The notes under the pieces: generated by a model | What the model saw: the letters and a program-made list of their open reading frames with translations, nothing else | Databases searched by the model: none | Told to the model about the DNA's origin: nothing | Shown: one piece after another, positions 24,654-32,890 of the stretch | Layout: each line of letters starts with the position of its first letter | Numbering within the stretch: position 1 is the stretch's first letter | From: Sphingomonas taxi | GTDB lineage: Bacteria > Pseudomonadota > Alphaproteobacteria > Sphingomonadales > Sphingomonadaceae | Length of the DNA: 64,000 bases | Assembly (NCBI GenBank): GCA_003240625.1 | Contig: QFMX01000006.1 | Span: 1-64,000, forward strand | Direction of reading: 5' to 3' | Program-made: the position numbers and the translations under genes

Positions 24654-25436
24654 ATGAAGCGCACGCATCTTCCGCTCAACGGCCTGCGCGTCCTCGATGC
24701 GGCGGCGCGGCATCTGTCGTTCACGCGGGCCGCGGACGAACTCGCGGTAACGCCGGCGGCGGTTGGGCAGCAGATTCGCGCGCTGGAGGATACGCTGGGC
24801 GTCGTCCTGTTCCGGCGTACGACGCGCGGGCTCGAGTTGACGCCTGAAGCAGAGGCCGGCCTCGGCGCGCTGCGTGGCGGGTTCCTCCAGTTCGAGGAAG
24901 CCGTGCGGGCGATGCAGGCGGGGCAGTCGTCCAAATCCCTGACGATCGCCGCGCCGCGCGACCTGACCGAGAAGTGGCTGATGCCGCGGCTCGCGCAGAT
25001 CGCCGAGGCCGATCCCGAACTGCGGTTCGTGCTGATCACCGCCGACGAGAATGTCGACTTCACCGAAGCCAATCTCGACCTCGCGATCCGTTGGGGCGAT
25101 GGCCCGGGCGAGCATGAAGGCGAGGCGCTCGAATCCGAGGGCATGGTGACGATCGCCAAGCCCGGTACGGACAGCGACTCGGTGATCGCGTGGTCGGGTG
25201 AGGATGGCGTGGCGCTGGTCCGCGTCACCGACGCCGGGCTCGCGATCGATGCCGCGGCGGCAGGTCTCGGCCGTGCGACGGTGCCCGAATTGCTCGCCCG
25301 CCGCGATCTCGCGCAGGCCCGTGTGCGGCTGATCGGCGAGTCGCAGCCTTCGAAGGGCGGCTATTGGCTGGTCGCGCCCCTTCCGCAGTGGCGCCAGAAG
25401 AAAGTCCGCGCGCTCGTGGATGCCCTGACCGCGTGA
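24654..25436 (+). CDS. LysR family transcription regulator, short form
   Basis: 260 residues from ATG 24654, with GAGGA upstream. The N-terminal winged helix-turn-helix (LSFTRAADELAVTPAAVGQQ, then IRALEDTLG) resembles the GcvA type. The ligand-binding domain begins about residue 95 (LTIAAPRDLTEKWLMPRLAQ) but is roughly 35-40 residues shorter than usual LysR proteins of about 300; the frame is intact and ends cleanly (RALVDALTA). Target genes unknown; the gene lies in the metZ-apaG run rather than divergent from a target, so it may act elsewhere. Confidence 0.88.
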   Translation: MKRTHLPLNGLRVLDAAARHLSFTRAADELAVTPAAVGQQIRALEDTLGVVLFRRTTRGLELTPEAEAGLGALRGGFLQFEEAVRAMQAGQSSKSLTIAAPRDLTEKWLMPRLAQIAEADPELRFVLITADENVDFTEANLDLAIRWGDGPGEHEGEALESEGMVTIAKPGTDSDSVIAWSGEDGVALVRVTDAGLAIDAAAAGLGRATVPELLARRDLAQARVRLIGESQPSKGGYWLVAPLPQWRQKKVRALVDALTA

Positions 25437-25477
25437 GGCAGCCTGGACGTAGGCCTCGGCGCGCCGGCGTATCGCCG

Positions 25478-26005
25478 GTGCTGAAGACGCGGCGGCTGCG
25501 GTTGCGGCCGCTCGTCGAGGGCGACGCGACCGCGTTGCACCCGATGCTCGCCGATGCGGAATTGATGGCCTATTCCGCCGACGGTCCGCTCGGCAGCGTC
25601 GATGACGTCCGCACCTACCTCGCCGAGGAGGCCGCGCCCGGCAACCAGCGCACCTGGGCGATCACGCGCGCCGGCGACGACCGTGCGATCGGCTGGGTCT
25701 CGGGGAGCGAGGCCGATGGGGCCGGGGTGACCGAGATCGGCTTCATCCTCGCGCGCGAAGCCTGGGGGCGGGGTATCGCGCGGGAGGCGGTGTCCGCAGT
25801 GATCGACCGGTTGTTCGCGGAAGGCCGCAAACGCGTGTTCGCGGATGCGGATACCGAGAATACTGCATCGATCCTGTTGCTGGAGCGGCTGGGTTTCCGC
25901 CGCGAGCGGCTGCTGCGCGACGAGTGGGAAACGCATCTGGGGTTGCGCGACAGCCTCATCTACGGGCTGTGCGCGGATAGCTGGCAGGCGGCTGGGCGGG
26001 CTTAG
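25478..26005 (+). CDS. RimJ/RimL-type GNAT acetyltransferase
   Basis: 175 residues from GTG 25478. The start LKTRRLRLRPLVEGDATALH is typical for the family; GTG 25433, overlapping the LysR stop as GTGA, would add 15 Arg-rich residues and is a real alternative. The acetyl-CoA site is visible in REAWGRGIAREAVSAVIDRL, and the C-terminal motif in TENTASILLLERLGFRRE. Substrate unknown; could be a protein N-terminus or an amine. Confidence 0.82.
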   Translation: MLKTRRLRLRPLVEGDATALHPMLADAELMAYSADGPLGSVDDVRTYLAEEAAPGNQRTWAITRAGDDRAIGWVSGSEADGAGVTEIGFILAREAWGRGIAREAVSAVIDRLFAEGRKRVFADADTENTASILLLERLGFRRERLLRDEWETHLGLRDSLIYGLCADSWQAAGRA

Positions 26006-26021
26006 ACCTCGTCCAATGACC

Positions 26022-26099
26022 GTTCTCCTGCGAACGCAGGAGCCCAGGATCACACACGTCACCCTCGGTTACCCTGGACCCCCGCCTTCGCGGGGGAAC
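26022..26099. repeat. Short inverted repeat, family G (copy 1)
   Basis: TTCTCCTGCGAACGCAGGAG then CCCAGG at left; CCTGG then CCCCCGCCTTCGCGGGGGAA at right. Two hairpins in opposite order, as in the other family G sites. It lies between a GNAT gene and the convergent serine-hydrolase gene. Confidence 0.8.
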
Positions 26100-26156
26100 G
26101 GCATGAAGTGCGCGCGTTACGTGTTCCAATCAGCGCTTTGTGCGTACGTGGTACGT

Positions 26157-27425
26157 CTACCGCGCCGCCAGCAGCGCCAGCGCCCGCCCCATAAGCCCCG
26201 CAAACCGCACCTCGTTCACCGCGTCATCCGCCCGGTGCCAGTTCCCGGTGGCGGCATACCAACGCCCGTCCTTCGCCTGCACGAGGTAGTTCAAGCTCAG
26301 CACCCCAGGCTCGCCGCCGCCCTTGAACCCGACATACCCAAACCGCTTGGCGATCGCCGGATCGACCCCCGCGTTCACCGCCAGCACCGCCCGAGTCGTT
26401 GCATCCGCGCCGCGCAACCGATCGAGCAGCCCCGCCATCGCCGAGGGGCTCGCGAACCACTCGACGCTGTCGATCGCCACCGGCTTGCCCGCGAACACGG
26501 TCGGATCCAGCTTAGTCGTCGCGATCTTCACCGCATTGTCGACCAGCAACGCCCGCCGCTCGTCCACCGAGCCCGCGATCCACGCCTTCATCAATGCCGG
26601 ATCGCCCTTCAGTGCGAACATCTCGCGGGTGGTCATCACTGGCACGCTGCCGCTCGCCGCCTCCGCCATCGCATCGATCTTCGCGCGTCCGAGCGTGGTC
26701 AGCAGCGTATCCGTCGCGGTGTTGTCGCTGATCGAAATCATCATCGTCGCCAGCGTCTGCACGGTCACCGGCGATCCCGCGGGCCAGGTCTGCAACACGC
26801 CGGAGGGGAGGGACGGCGCCCCGACCTTGACGACGTCCGCCCAATGCCGCTCGTCCGCCGCCACCTGCCGCGCCAGTTCGGCCAGCACCCACAGCTTGAA
26901 CGCCGACCCGAGCGGCGCGGCAACATCGGCACGGTATTCGAGGATCGGTTCGGGCTTGCCGTTGCCAAGCGCGTAAAGCCCGAACCCGCTGGCTCCGGGC
27001 AGCGCACGAAACTCGGCTTCGAGCTTGGCCAGGCTGTCGTCATGCGGGGCCGTGCCGGTAATCAACAACCCGGTCGCGGCATGCGGCGCGGCAGGGTCGA
27101 TCACGAGGCGGACACTCGCGGTGCCGCGCGCGTACCCGACGGTGAGATCCGCCGACCATGCCGAGGTCGCGGTCAGCGTCTCGATCTTTTGCGGCGCACC
27201 CAGCGTCGCCTTCAGCTTCTCGGCGATCGTCGCGAATTGCGCTTTCGGCACCTTCTCGCGAAAGCTCGCAGCGAAATAGGCGTCATACGCGCCGCGCCCA
27301 TCGAGGATCGCGATCAGCGCGTCCGCCTTCGCCCGCAACGCCGGGTCGGCCACATTCTGTGCCGAGGCCCCCACCGGCAGTAACGCCATCAGTACCGCCA
27401 TCAGCCAGAGTGCGAGCCTACGCAT
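26157..27425 (-). CDS. Serine hydrolase of the class A beta-lactamase fold
   Basis: 422 residues from ATG 27425. Signal peptide (about 1-22, GASAQ), an N-terminal alpha/beta domain (about 24-125, resembling DUF3887-type domains), then a beta-lactamase-like domain with Ser174-x-x-Lys177 (PLGSAFKLWV), an SDN motif at 233-235 and a KGG at about 368-370. Active motifs are complete, so hydrolysis of an amide or ester is likely, but penicillin hydrolysis is not implied. It follows the ABC-2 permease with a TGATG overlap. The upstream part of the same frame lies inside the permease gene and is not used. Confidence 0.82.
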   Translation of the reverse strand: MRRLALWLMAVLMALLPVGASAQNVADPALRAKADALIAILDGRGAYDAYFAASFREKVPKAQFATIAEKLKATLGAPQKIETLTATSAWSADLTVGYARGTASVRLVIDPAAPHAATGLLITGTAPHDDSLAKLEAEFRALPGASGFGLYALGNGKPEPILEYRADVAAPLGSAFKLWVLAELARQVAADERHWADVVKVGAPSLPSGVLQTWPAGSPVTVQTLATMMISISDNTATDTLLTTLGRAKIDAMAEAASGSVPVMTTREMFALKGDPALMKAWIAGSVDERRALLVDNAVKIATTKLDPTVFAGKPVAIDSVEWFASPSAMAGLLDRLRGADATTRAVLAVNAGVDPAIAKRFGYVGFKGGGEPGVLSLNYLVQAKDGRWYAATGNWHRADDAVNEVRFAGLMGRALALLAAR

Positions 27426-28279
27426 CAGTTTTTCAGCTTCCAACCCGTCTTCAGCAGACGATAGCATAGCACGGCCAGCGCCAGATCGATCACCAGGATC
27501 ACGATCCCGCCGATCATCACCGGCGAGTCGGCGATCCCCAGGAACCCGTAGCGGAAGCCGGATATGACATAGAAGAACGGGTTCGCATGGCTGAACGCGC
27601 GGAACGCCGGCGCCAGCTTGTCGACCGAGTAGAACGTCCCCGACAACAGCGACAGCGGCGCGATCACGAAGTTGGTGACCGCGGCCGCATGATCGAACTT
27701 GTCCGCCCAGATCGACGTCAGCACGCCGAGCAGCGCGAGGAACACCGCGCCCAGCAACCCGAACCACACGATCGCCAGCGGCGCGTGCGGGGTGACGTGG
27801 ACCCCGGGATACAGCGCCATCGCCGCCCACACGACGATACCGACAATGATCGCGCGGGTTACCGCACCACCGACCAGCGCGGCGAGCAACTCACCGGTCG
27901 ACAGCGGCGGCTGGAGATAGTCGACGATCGTCCCCTGCATCTTGCCCGCGAGCAGCGAGAAGCTCGCATTGGCGAACGCCGGGCCCATCATCCCCTGCGC
28001 GATGATCAGCCCCGGCGCGATGAAATCGGCGAACGCGACGATCTGTCCGTCGACCGGCACCGGGCTTTTCGCGCCGGTCGCGATCGTGAACACGATCAGA
28101 AACAGCAGCGTGGTGATCGCCGGCGCCCACACCGTCTGAAGCTGCACCTTGAAGAACCGGCGCACCTCCTTGATATAGAGGGTTCGCAATCCCTCCCAGT
28201 TCACGCTCTTTATGACGGGAACGCCGGGGGCGGAGTGTACCGCCGAATGGATTTCACCGATTGGGGGCTGGCTGCTCAT
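27425..28279 (-). CDS. ABC-2 type transporter permease
   Basis: 284 residues with about six membrane helices. The family stretch around IAPGLIIAQGMMGPAFANAS, the ABC-2 signature region LLSGTFYSVDKLAPAFRAFS and ANPFFYVISGFRYGFLG are typical of the DrrB/NodJ/YadH group of exporter permeases. The ATPase subunit is not adjacent, unlike most such systems, so it must come from elsewhere. It overlaps the following serine hydrolase (TGATG) and is divergent from gcrA. Confidence 0.9.
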   Translation of the reverse strand: MSSQPPIGEIHSAVHSAPGVPVIKSVNWEGLRTLYIKEVRRFFKVQLQTVWAPAITTLLFLIVFTIATGAKSPVPVDGQIVAFADFIAPGLIIAQGMMGPAFANASFSLLAGKMQGTIVDYLQPPLSTGELLAALVGGAVTRAIIVGIVVWAAMALYPGVHVTPHAPLAIVWFGLLGAVFLALLGVLTSIWADKFDHAAAVTNFVIAPLSLLSGTFYSVDKLAPAFRAFSHANPFFYVISGFRYGFLGIADSPVMIGGIVILVIDLALAVLCYRLLKTGWKLKN

Positions 28280-28280
28280 A

Positions 28281-28320
28281 CGGGTTGCGGGTAATCGCTG
28301 CCGCTGCCGCCCGCAACCCG
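28281..28320. promoter_or_regulatory. Perfect inverted repeat between the permease and gcrA
   Basis: CGGGTTGCGGG (28281-28291) and CCCGCAACCCG (28310-28320) match perfectly over 11 bp, with an 18-bp spacer. It lies between divergent starts at 28279 and 28345, 24 bp before the gcrA ATG. Either a protein-binding site or a leader hairpin. Confidence 0.5.
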
Positions 28321-28344
28321 GCTGACGAAGACTAAGGAACGAAC

Positions 28345-29076
28345 ATGTCCTGGACCGACGAGCGCATCCAGACGCTCAAGACGATGTGGGAGGCCGGCCA
28401 GACCGCCAGCCAGATCGCCGAAGCCTTGGGGGGCGTCAGCCGCAACGCCGTGATCGGCAAGGCGCACCGCCTCGAGCTGCAGGCGCGCCCGTCGCCGGTG
28501 AAGCCGAACGATCCCGAGGCTAAGGCGGCGGCTGCGGCGGAGGCATCGGCCTCGATCGCGACTGCGGCTCCCGAGCCGGTCGAAGTCGAAGCGCCCAAGC
28601 TGGCGCCCGTCGCACCGCCCGTCGCCGCTGCGCCGAAGCCCACGGCACCGGTCATGGCCGAGCCGGTCGTCGACGAGCCCGAGGACGACGAAGACGAGGA
28701 TGAGGTCGCTCCGGTTGCCGCGCCTGTACGTGCGCCGCAGCCGATCCTACGCTCGGTCGGGCCGGGCGGCTTCCTGCGCCAGGCTCCCGGCGAACAGCAG
28801 CCCCCGAGCACGCCCGCGCCGCCGCGTCGTTTGGTGCCCGCCAAGCCGTCGCCCGAAATGGCGAACAAGACGAGCCTGCTCGAGCTGAACGACCGCATCT
28901 GCAAATGGCCACTGGGTCATCCCGGCGAGCCCGACTTCCACTTCTGCGGCAAGGCGGTGAACCCCGGCTTCCCGTACTGCGTCGATCATTGCGGCCACGC
29001 GTACCAGGCGCAGCTCCCCCGCCGCGATCGCCGTCCGACTCCGCCACTCCCGTTTGGCGGTCCGCGGCCGAGGTGA
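28345..29076 (+). CDS. gcrA: Cell-cycle regulator GcrA
   Basis: 243 residues. The N-terminal domain (about 1-48, MSWTDERIQTLKTMWEAGQT, ASQIAEALGGVSRNAVIGKA) is the GcrA DNA-binding domain that recognises methylated GANTC promoters with sigma70. A long Ala/Pro/Glu linker (about 50-175), acidic in part (EPEDDEDEDE), leads to a Cys-rich C-terminal end (RICKWPLGHPGEPDFHFCGK, PYCVDHC), which binds RNA polymerase sigma in known GcrA. Longer than the Caulobacter protein because of the linker. Its TGA begins a structured trailer. Confidence 0.95.
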   Translation: MSWTDERIQTLKTMWEAGQTASQIAEALGGVSRNAVIGKAHRLELQARPSPVKPNDPEAKAAAAAEASASIATAAPEPVEVEAPKLAPVAPPVAAAPKPTAPVMAEPVVDEPEDDEDEDEVAPVAAPVRAPQPILRSVGPGGFLRQAPGEQQPPSTPAPPRRLVPAKPSPEMANKTSLLELNDRICKWPLGHPGEPDFHFCGKAVNPGFPYCVDHCGHAYQAQLPRRDRRPTPPLPFGGPRPR

Positions 29077-29220
29077 GGCGCAGGGCGGCCTGCGCCAAGC
29101 TGGTGCAGGACTCGCCCAAGCCCGGCCGGCGCGGCTAGCCGCGGCCGACGACATGGGCTTTGCCCATGGCTAGCATGATAAAAAAAGGCCGCTTCCTCGG
29201 GTGAGGAAGCGGCCTTTTTC
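29074..29220 (+). repeat. Structured trailer, copy 1 (after gcrA)
   Basis: From the gcrA TGA onward, about 147 bp match the inverse of 29438-29585, with few differences. Inside are GGCGCAGG/CCTGCGCC, CTGGTGCAGG, CATGGGCTTTGCCCATG and the terminator stem. The match starts at the stop codon and ends at the terminator T-tract. Confidence 0.9.
29187..29219 (+). terminator. Strong intrinsic terminator of gcrA
   Basis: GGCCGCTTCCTC and GAGGAAGCGGCC form a perfect 12-bp stem with a 4-nt loop, followed by TTTTT and preceded by a run of A, so it may work in both directions. Confidence 0.92.
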
Positions 29221-29309
29221 AAAACTGCTACCACCTCGACTTCAAGAGGCACCACACCGGCCTTCGCCGGGGTAGTCCGTATGTTTGCTGGCGAGCATCC
29301 TTACCTTGT

Positions 29310-29361
29310 TCTCCCGCGAAGGCGGGAGCCCAGTCTGGGTCCCCGCCTTCGCGGGGAAACA
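29310..29361. repeat. Short inverted repeat, family G (copy 2)
   Basis: TTCTCCCGCGAAGGCGGGAG then CCCAG at left; CTGGG then TCCCCGCCTTCGCGGGGA at right. It lies in the spacer between the two structured trailers. Confidence 0.82.
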
Positions 29362-29437
29362 TGATTGCCGATAGGCAATAGATCACCGTCATCTCGGAGC
29401 ACCTCACGCCGGGCGGGCGCGGAGGTTTAGCGAACAA

Positions 29438-29585
29438 GAAAAAGGCCGCTCCCTCGTCTGAGGAAGCGGCCTTTTTCTTATCACGCTAGCCATGGGCAAA
29501 GCCCATGTCGTCGGGCGCGGCGCGCCGCGCCGGCCGGGCTTGGGCGAGTCCTGCACCAGCTTGGTGCAGGCCGCCCTGCGCCTCA
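29438..29585 (-). repeat. Structured trailer, copy 2 (after the outer-membrane gene)
   Basis: Inverse copy of 29074-29220. It begins at the TGA of the barrel protein read leftward and ends with a terminator. Differences from copy 1 include CTGCACCAAGCTGGTGCAGG for CTGCGCCAAGCTGGTGCAGG, which restores a perfect hairpin. Confidence 0.9.
29444..29475 (-). terminator. Intrinsic terminator of the outer-membrane barrel gene
   Basis: On the minus strand GGCCGCTTCCTC pairs with GAGGGAGCGGCC (one mismatch) around AGAC, followed by TTTTTC. It is the terminal part of trailer copy 2. Confidence 0.9.
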
Positions 29586-30428
29586 GAACCTAAACGCAGC
29601 CGTGGCGCGCAGGCTGTGCCAACGGAAGTCCTGCGAATCGCGACGGAAGTCGGTGCCCGATGCGTTGCCGCGCGTGAACGGACCGCCAGCCGGGCCGCCG
29701 GCTGCGCGGACGCGGTAGTCGTTGTCCTGATACTGGTGGTACTGATATTCCAGACCGACCGAGAAGTTGCGACCCAGCTTCTGCTCGATGCCGCCGCCAC
29801 CGACGATGCCCCATTCCTTGCTGCCACCGTTGGTGGTGAAGGTGTTGGCGGTGTTGCCGGTCGTGAAGCTGTTGTCGATGTTGGCATAGCCGACGCCGAA
29901 CGTGCCGTAGAACAGCGTCGTGTTCGCCGCATAGCCCAGGCGGCCGCGTGCCGATGCTTCCCACTTCAGGTCGCGCGTCATCGTGTAGAAGGCAGGCGTG
30001 GTGCTGAACGCCGAGACGCTGTCGCTGATCTCGTTCTTGCCGAACTCGCCGACCACGCCGACGACGATGTTGCCGCGCTGGTAGTCCGCGCCGACGCGTG
30101 CCGAATAGCCAATGCCGTCCTTGTCGCTACGGCAGCCACGGCCACCGACGGCGGGTGCGGTGTTGCTGGTCGCGCGGCCGTTGCAGAAGCCCGGCGAGAA
30201 CGCGTTGGCGACGGTCGCAGTCGAGATGGTGTCGCCGAAGACGCCATCCAGATTGCGATCGAATGCGATCGACTCGCCATTGTCGTTGGGCTGCACGTCA
30301 TAGCCGAACGAACCGCCGACATAGAGGCCGCTGAACGGCGCATCGTCGATCATGTCCTGGGCGGCGGCGGGTGCCGCGAACCCCAAAGCGGCAACGCCTG
30401 CAAGCGCCACCATCATCGTCTTAGTCAT
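29583..30428 (-). CDS. Outer-membrane beta-barrel protein (OmpA-like barrel, opacity family)
   Basis: 281 residues from ATG 30428 with GGGAG upstream. Signal peptide (MTKTMMVALAGVAALGFAAP, AAAQ), then alternating strands typical of an eight-stranded barrel: FSGLYVGGSFGYDV, GYSARVGADYQRGNIVVGVV, WEASARGRLGYAANTTLFYG, WGIVGGGGIEQKLG, FSVGLEYQYHQYQ, and a C-terminal aromatic (AAFRF) as BAM signal. The two loop cysteines (FCNGR, GCRSDKDG) could bridge. Function probably structural or adhesive. No peptidoglycan domain. Confidence 0.88.
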   Translation of the reverse strand: MTKTMMVALAGVAALGFAAPAAAQDMIDDAPFSGLYVGGSFGYDVQPNDNGESIAFDRNLDGVFGDTISTATVANAFSPGFCNGRATSNTAPAVGGRGCRSDKDGIGYSARVGADYQRGNIVVGVVGEFGKNEISDSVSAFSTTPAFYTMTRDLKWEASARGRLGYAANTTLFYGTFGVGYANIDNSFTTGNTANTFTTNGGSKEWGIVGGGGIEQKLGRNFSVGLEYQYHQYQDNDYRVRAAGGPAGGPFTRGNASGTDFRRDSQDFRWHSLRATAAFRF

Positions 30429-30586
30429 ATTCACTCCCGGAAACTTCATGACAGGTTTTTCATAAACGGCCGATCGCGGAAAATTATGCAGCGCGCACAA
30501 CAATCTGCGTCGATGTGGCTTTCTCGCAACAGGGAGAACAAACGGAGCCTGTGGCTTTGTCCAACGCGTCCGGCTACGCTCGCGCC

Positions 30587-32596
30587 ATGGCTGAAGATCT
30601 GTTTGCGTCCCCCTCGACGCCCGGCGCCGGCAAGACCGCCGCCAATACCTACGATGCCTCCTCGATCGAGGTGCTCGAAGGCCTGGAACCCGTCCGCCGG
30701 CGGCCCGGCATGTATGTCGGCGGCACCGACGAGCGCGCGCTGCATCACCTCGCCGCCGAAGTGCTCGACAACGCGATGGACGAGGCGGTCGCCGGCCACG
30801 CGACGCGGATCGAGGTCACGCTGGAGGCGAACAACCGCCTGACGATCGTCGACAACGGCCGCGGCATCCCGGTCGACCCGCATCCGAAATTCCCTGACAA
30901 GTCCGCGCTGGAGGTGATCCTCTCGACGCTCCACTCGGGCGGCAAGTTCGCGGGGAAAGCCTATGCGACAAGCGGCGGCCTGCACGGCGTCGGCATCAGT
31001 GTGGTCAACGCGCTCTCGTCGGACACCGTCGTCGAAGTCGCGCGCGACCGCCAACTCTACCGCCAGCGCTTCGCCAAGGGTCAGACGCTCGGCCCGATCG
31101 AGCATCTTGGGGCCACGCCCAATCGCCGCGGCACCAGCGTCGCGTTCACGCCCGATACCGAGATTTTCGGCAGCGAACTGAACTTCAAGCCGCAGCGACT
31201 CTACAAGCTCGTCCGTTCGAAGGCGTATCTGTTCGCGGGCGTTGAGATTCGCTGGCACTGCGCACCCGAGCTGATCGCAGACGACACACCCCCGCAGGCC
31301 GTGTTCCAGTTCCCCGGCGGCCTAGCCGATCACTTACGCGACCAGATCGCCGGCCGCGAATGCGCGACCTCCGACTTCTTCTCCGGCTCGCAGGATTTCC
31401 CGAGCGCGAACGGCGAAACGCAGGGCCGGGTCGAATGGGCGGTCGCGTGGCCGCTCTGGAGCGACGGCTCGTACAGCTGGTATTGCAACACCATCCCGAC
31501 CCCCGACGGCGGCACGCACGAGCAGGGCCTGCGCCAGGCGCTGGTCCGCGGCCTGCGCGCGTTCGGCGATCTCGTCGGCAACAAGAAGACCAAGGATATC
31601 AGCGCGGACGACGTGATGGTCGGCAGCGAGCTGATGCTGTCCGTCTTCATCCGCGAGCCGCAATTCCAAAGCCAGACCAAGGATCGCCTGACCAGCCCCG
31701 AAGCGGCCGGCCTCGTCGAGAAGGCCGTGCGCGATCATTTCGACCACTTCCTCAGCCACAACATGGAGCGCGGCAAGGCGCTGCTGAACTATGTGCTGGA
31801 GCGGATGGACGAGCGCCTGCGCCGCAAGCAGGAACGCGACGTCAAGCGAAAGACCGCGACATCGGCGCGTAAACTCCGTCTCCCCGGCAAGCTCACCGAC
31901 TGCTCCGCCAACTCGCCCGAAGGCACCGAACTCTTCATCGTCGAAGGCGATTCGGCAGGCGGCTCGGCCAAGCAGGCGCGCGACCGAAAAACGCAAGCGA
32001 TCCTCCCGATCCGCGGCAAGATCCTCAACGTCGCATCCGCCACCAGCGCCAAAATCTTCGCCAACCAGGAAATCGCCGACCTGACGCTGGCGCTGGGTTG
32101 CGGCACGCGGAAGGACTGTACGCCGGACACGCTCCGCTACGAACGGATCGTCATCATGACCGATGCCGACGTCGACGGCGCGCACATCGCGACTTTGCTG
32201 ATGACGTTCTTCTTTCAAGAGATGCCTGAACTCGTCCGCCGCGGGCACCTCTACCTCGCGCAACCGCCGCTCTACCGCCTCACCGTCGGCACCAAGAGCA
32301 TCTACGCAAGGGACGACGCGCACCGCGCCGAACTCGAACGCACCGTGTTCAAGGGCAAGAAGGTCGACGTCGGCCGCTTCAAGGGCCTCGGCGAGATGAA
32401 CCCGAGCCAGCTCCGCGAAACCACGATGGACCCGGCGACGCGCGGCATGCTCCGCATCACGCTCCCGCAGGAATACGAAGAGCGCGCGCAGGTAAAGGAC
32501 CTGGTCGACCGCCTGATGGGCAACAACCCCGCCCACCGGTTCGCGTTCATCCAGGAGAATGCGGGCCGGATGGACGAGGAAGCGATCGACGCTTAG
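30587..32596 (+). CDS. parE: DNA topoisomerase IV subunit B
   Basis: 669 residues from ATG 30587. GHKL ATPase domain with EVLDNAMDEAVAG, VDNGRGIPVDPHPKFP and the GGLHGVGISVVNALS ATP lid, the transducer domain, then the Toprim domain with FIVEGDSAGGSAKQARDR and the metal site MTDADVDGAHI. ParE rather than GyrB is indicated by the lack of the GyrB insert, the length, and QAILPIRGKILNV context; GyrB would be longer. It decatenates chromosomes with ParC (not in window). Confidence 0.94.
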   Translation: MAEDLFASPSTPGAGKTAANTYDASSIEVLEGLEPVRRRPGMYVGGTDERALHHLAAEVLDNAMDEAVAGHATRIEVTLEANNRLTIVDNGRGIPVDPHPKFPDKSALEVILSTLHSGGKFAGKAYATSGGLHGVGISVVNALSSDTVVEVARDRQLYRQRFAKGQTLGPIEHLGATPNRRGTSVAFTPDTEIFGSELNFKPQRLYKLVRSKAYLFAGVEIRWHCAPELIADDTPPQAVFQFPGGLADHLRDQIAGRECATSDFFSGSQDFPSANGETQGRVEWAVAWPLWSDGSYSWYCNTIPTPDGGTHEQGLRQALVRGLRAFGDLVGNKKTKDISADDVMVGSELMLSVFIREPQFQSQTKDRLTSPEAAGLVEKAVRDHFDHFLSHNMERGKALLNYVLERMDERLRRKQERDVKRKTATSARKLRLPGKLTDCSANSPEGTELFIVEGDSAGGSAKQARDRKTQAILPIRGKILNVASATSAKIFANQEIADLTLALGCGTRKDCTPDTLRYERIVIMTDADVDGAHIATLLMTFFFQEMPELVRRGHLYLAQPPLYRLTVGTKSIYARDDAHRAELERTVFKGKKVDVGRFKGLGEMNPSQLRETTMDPATRGMLRITLPQEYEERAQVKDLVDRLMGNNPAHRFAFIQENAGRMDEEAIDA

Positions 32597-32632
32597 GGCA
32601 AATCGTATTGACAATTTGAGCAGGGGTGCTAG

Positions 32633-32890
32633 ATGGAGATCGCGTTCGATCCAGAGAAAGACGCGGCGAACATCGCCAAGCACGGGCTGTCGCTTGCCGA
32701 TTTCAAAGGGTTCGAAAGCGAGCCCGAAATTCGGTTGGACGATAGATACCACTATGCCGAAGTTCGGTATCGCGCATACGGCCGGATCGCTGAGCTAGGA
32801 TTTTGCGTAGTCTTCACGATGCGGGCGACGACTATGCGAGTGATCAGTTTCCGACGAGCACACGATAAGGAGATGCGACGCTATGAGTAG
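32633..32890 (+). CDS. brnT: BrnT family toxin
   Basis: 85 residues. The family pattern is visible: FDPEKDAANIAKHGLSLADF, EIRLDDRYHYAEVRYRAYGR, FCVVFTMRATTMRVISFRRA. BrnT is a RelE-like ribonuclease that cuts RNA and slows growth until BrnA binds it. The gene overlaps brnA by 8 bp, the usual type II arrangement with toxin first. A TTGACA at 32608-32613 may be a promoter element. Placed 36 bp after parE. Confidence 0.9.
   Translation: MEIAFDPEKDAANIAKHGLSLADFKGFESEPEIRLDDRYHYAEVRYRAYGRIAELGFCVVFTMRATTMRVISFRRAHDKEMRRYE

Noticed and set aside
32608..32636. TTGACA as a full sigma70 promoter for brnT
   Set aside because: No convincing -10 box at the correct distance; the -10 position would fall on the start codon. 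Kept only as a remark.
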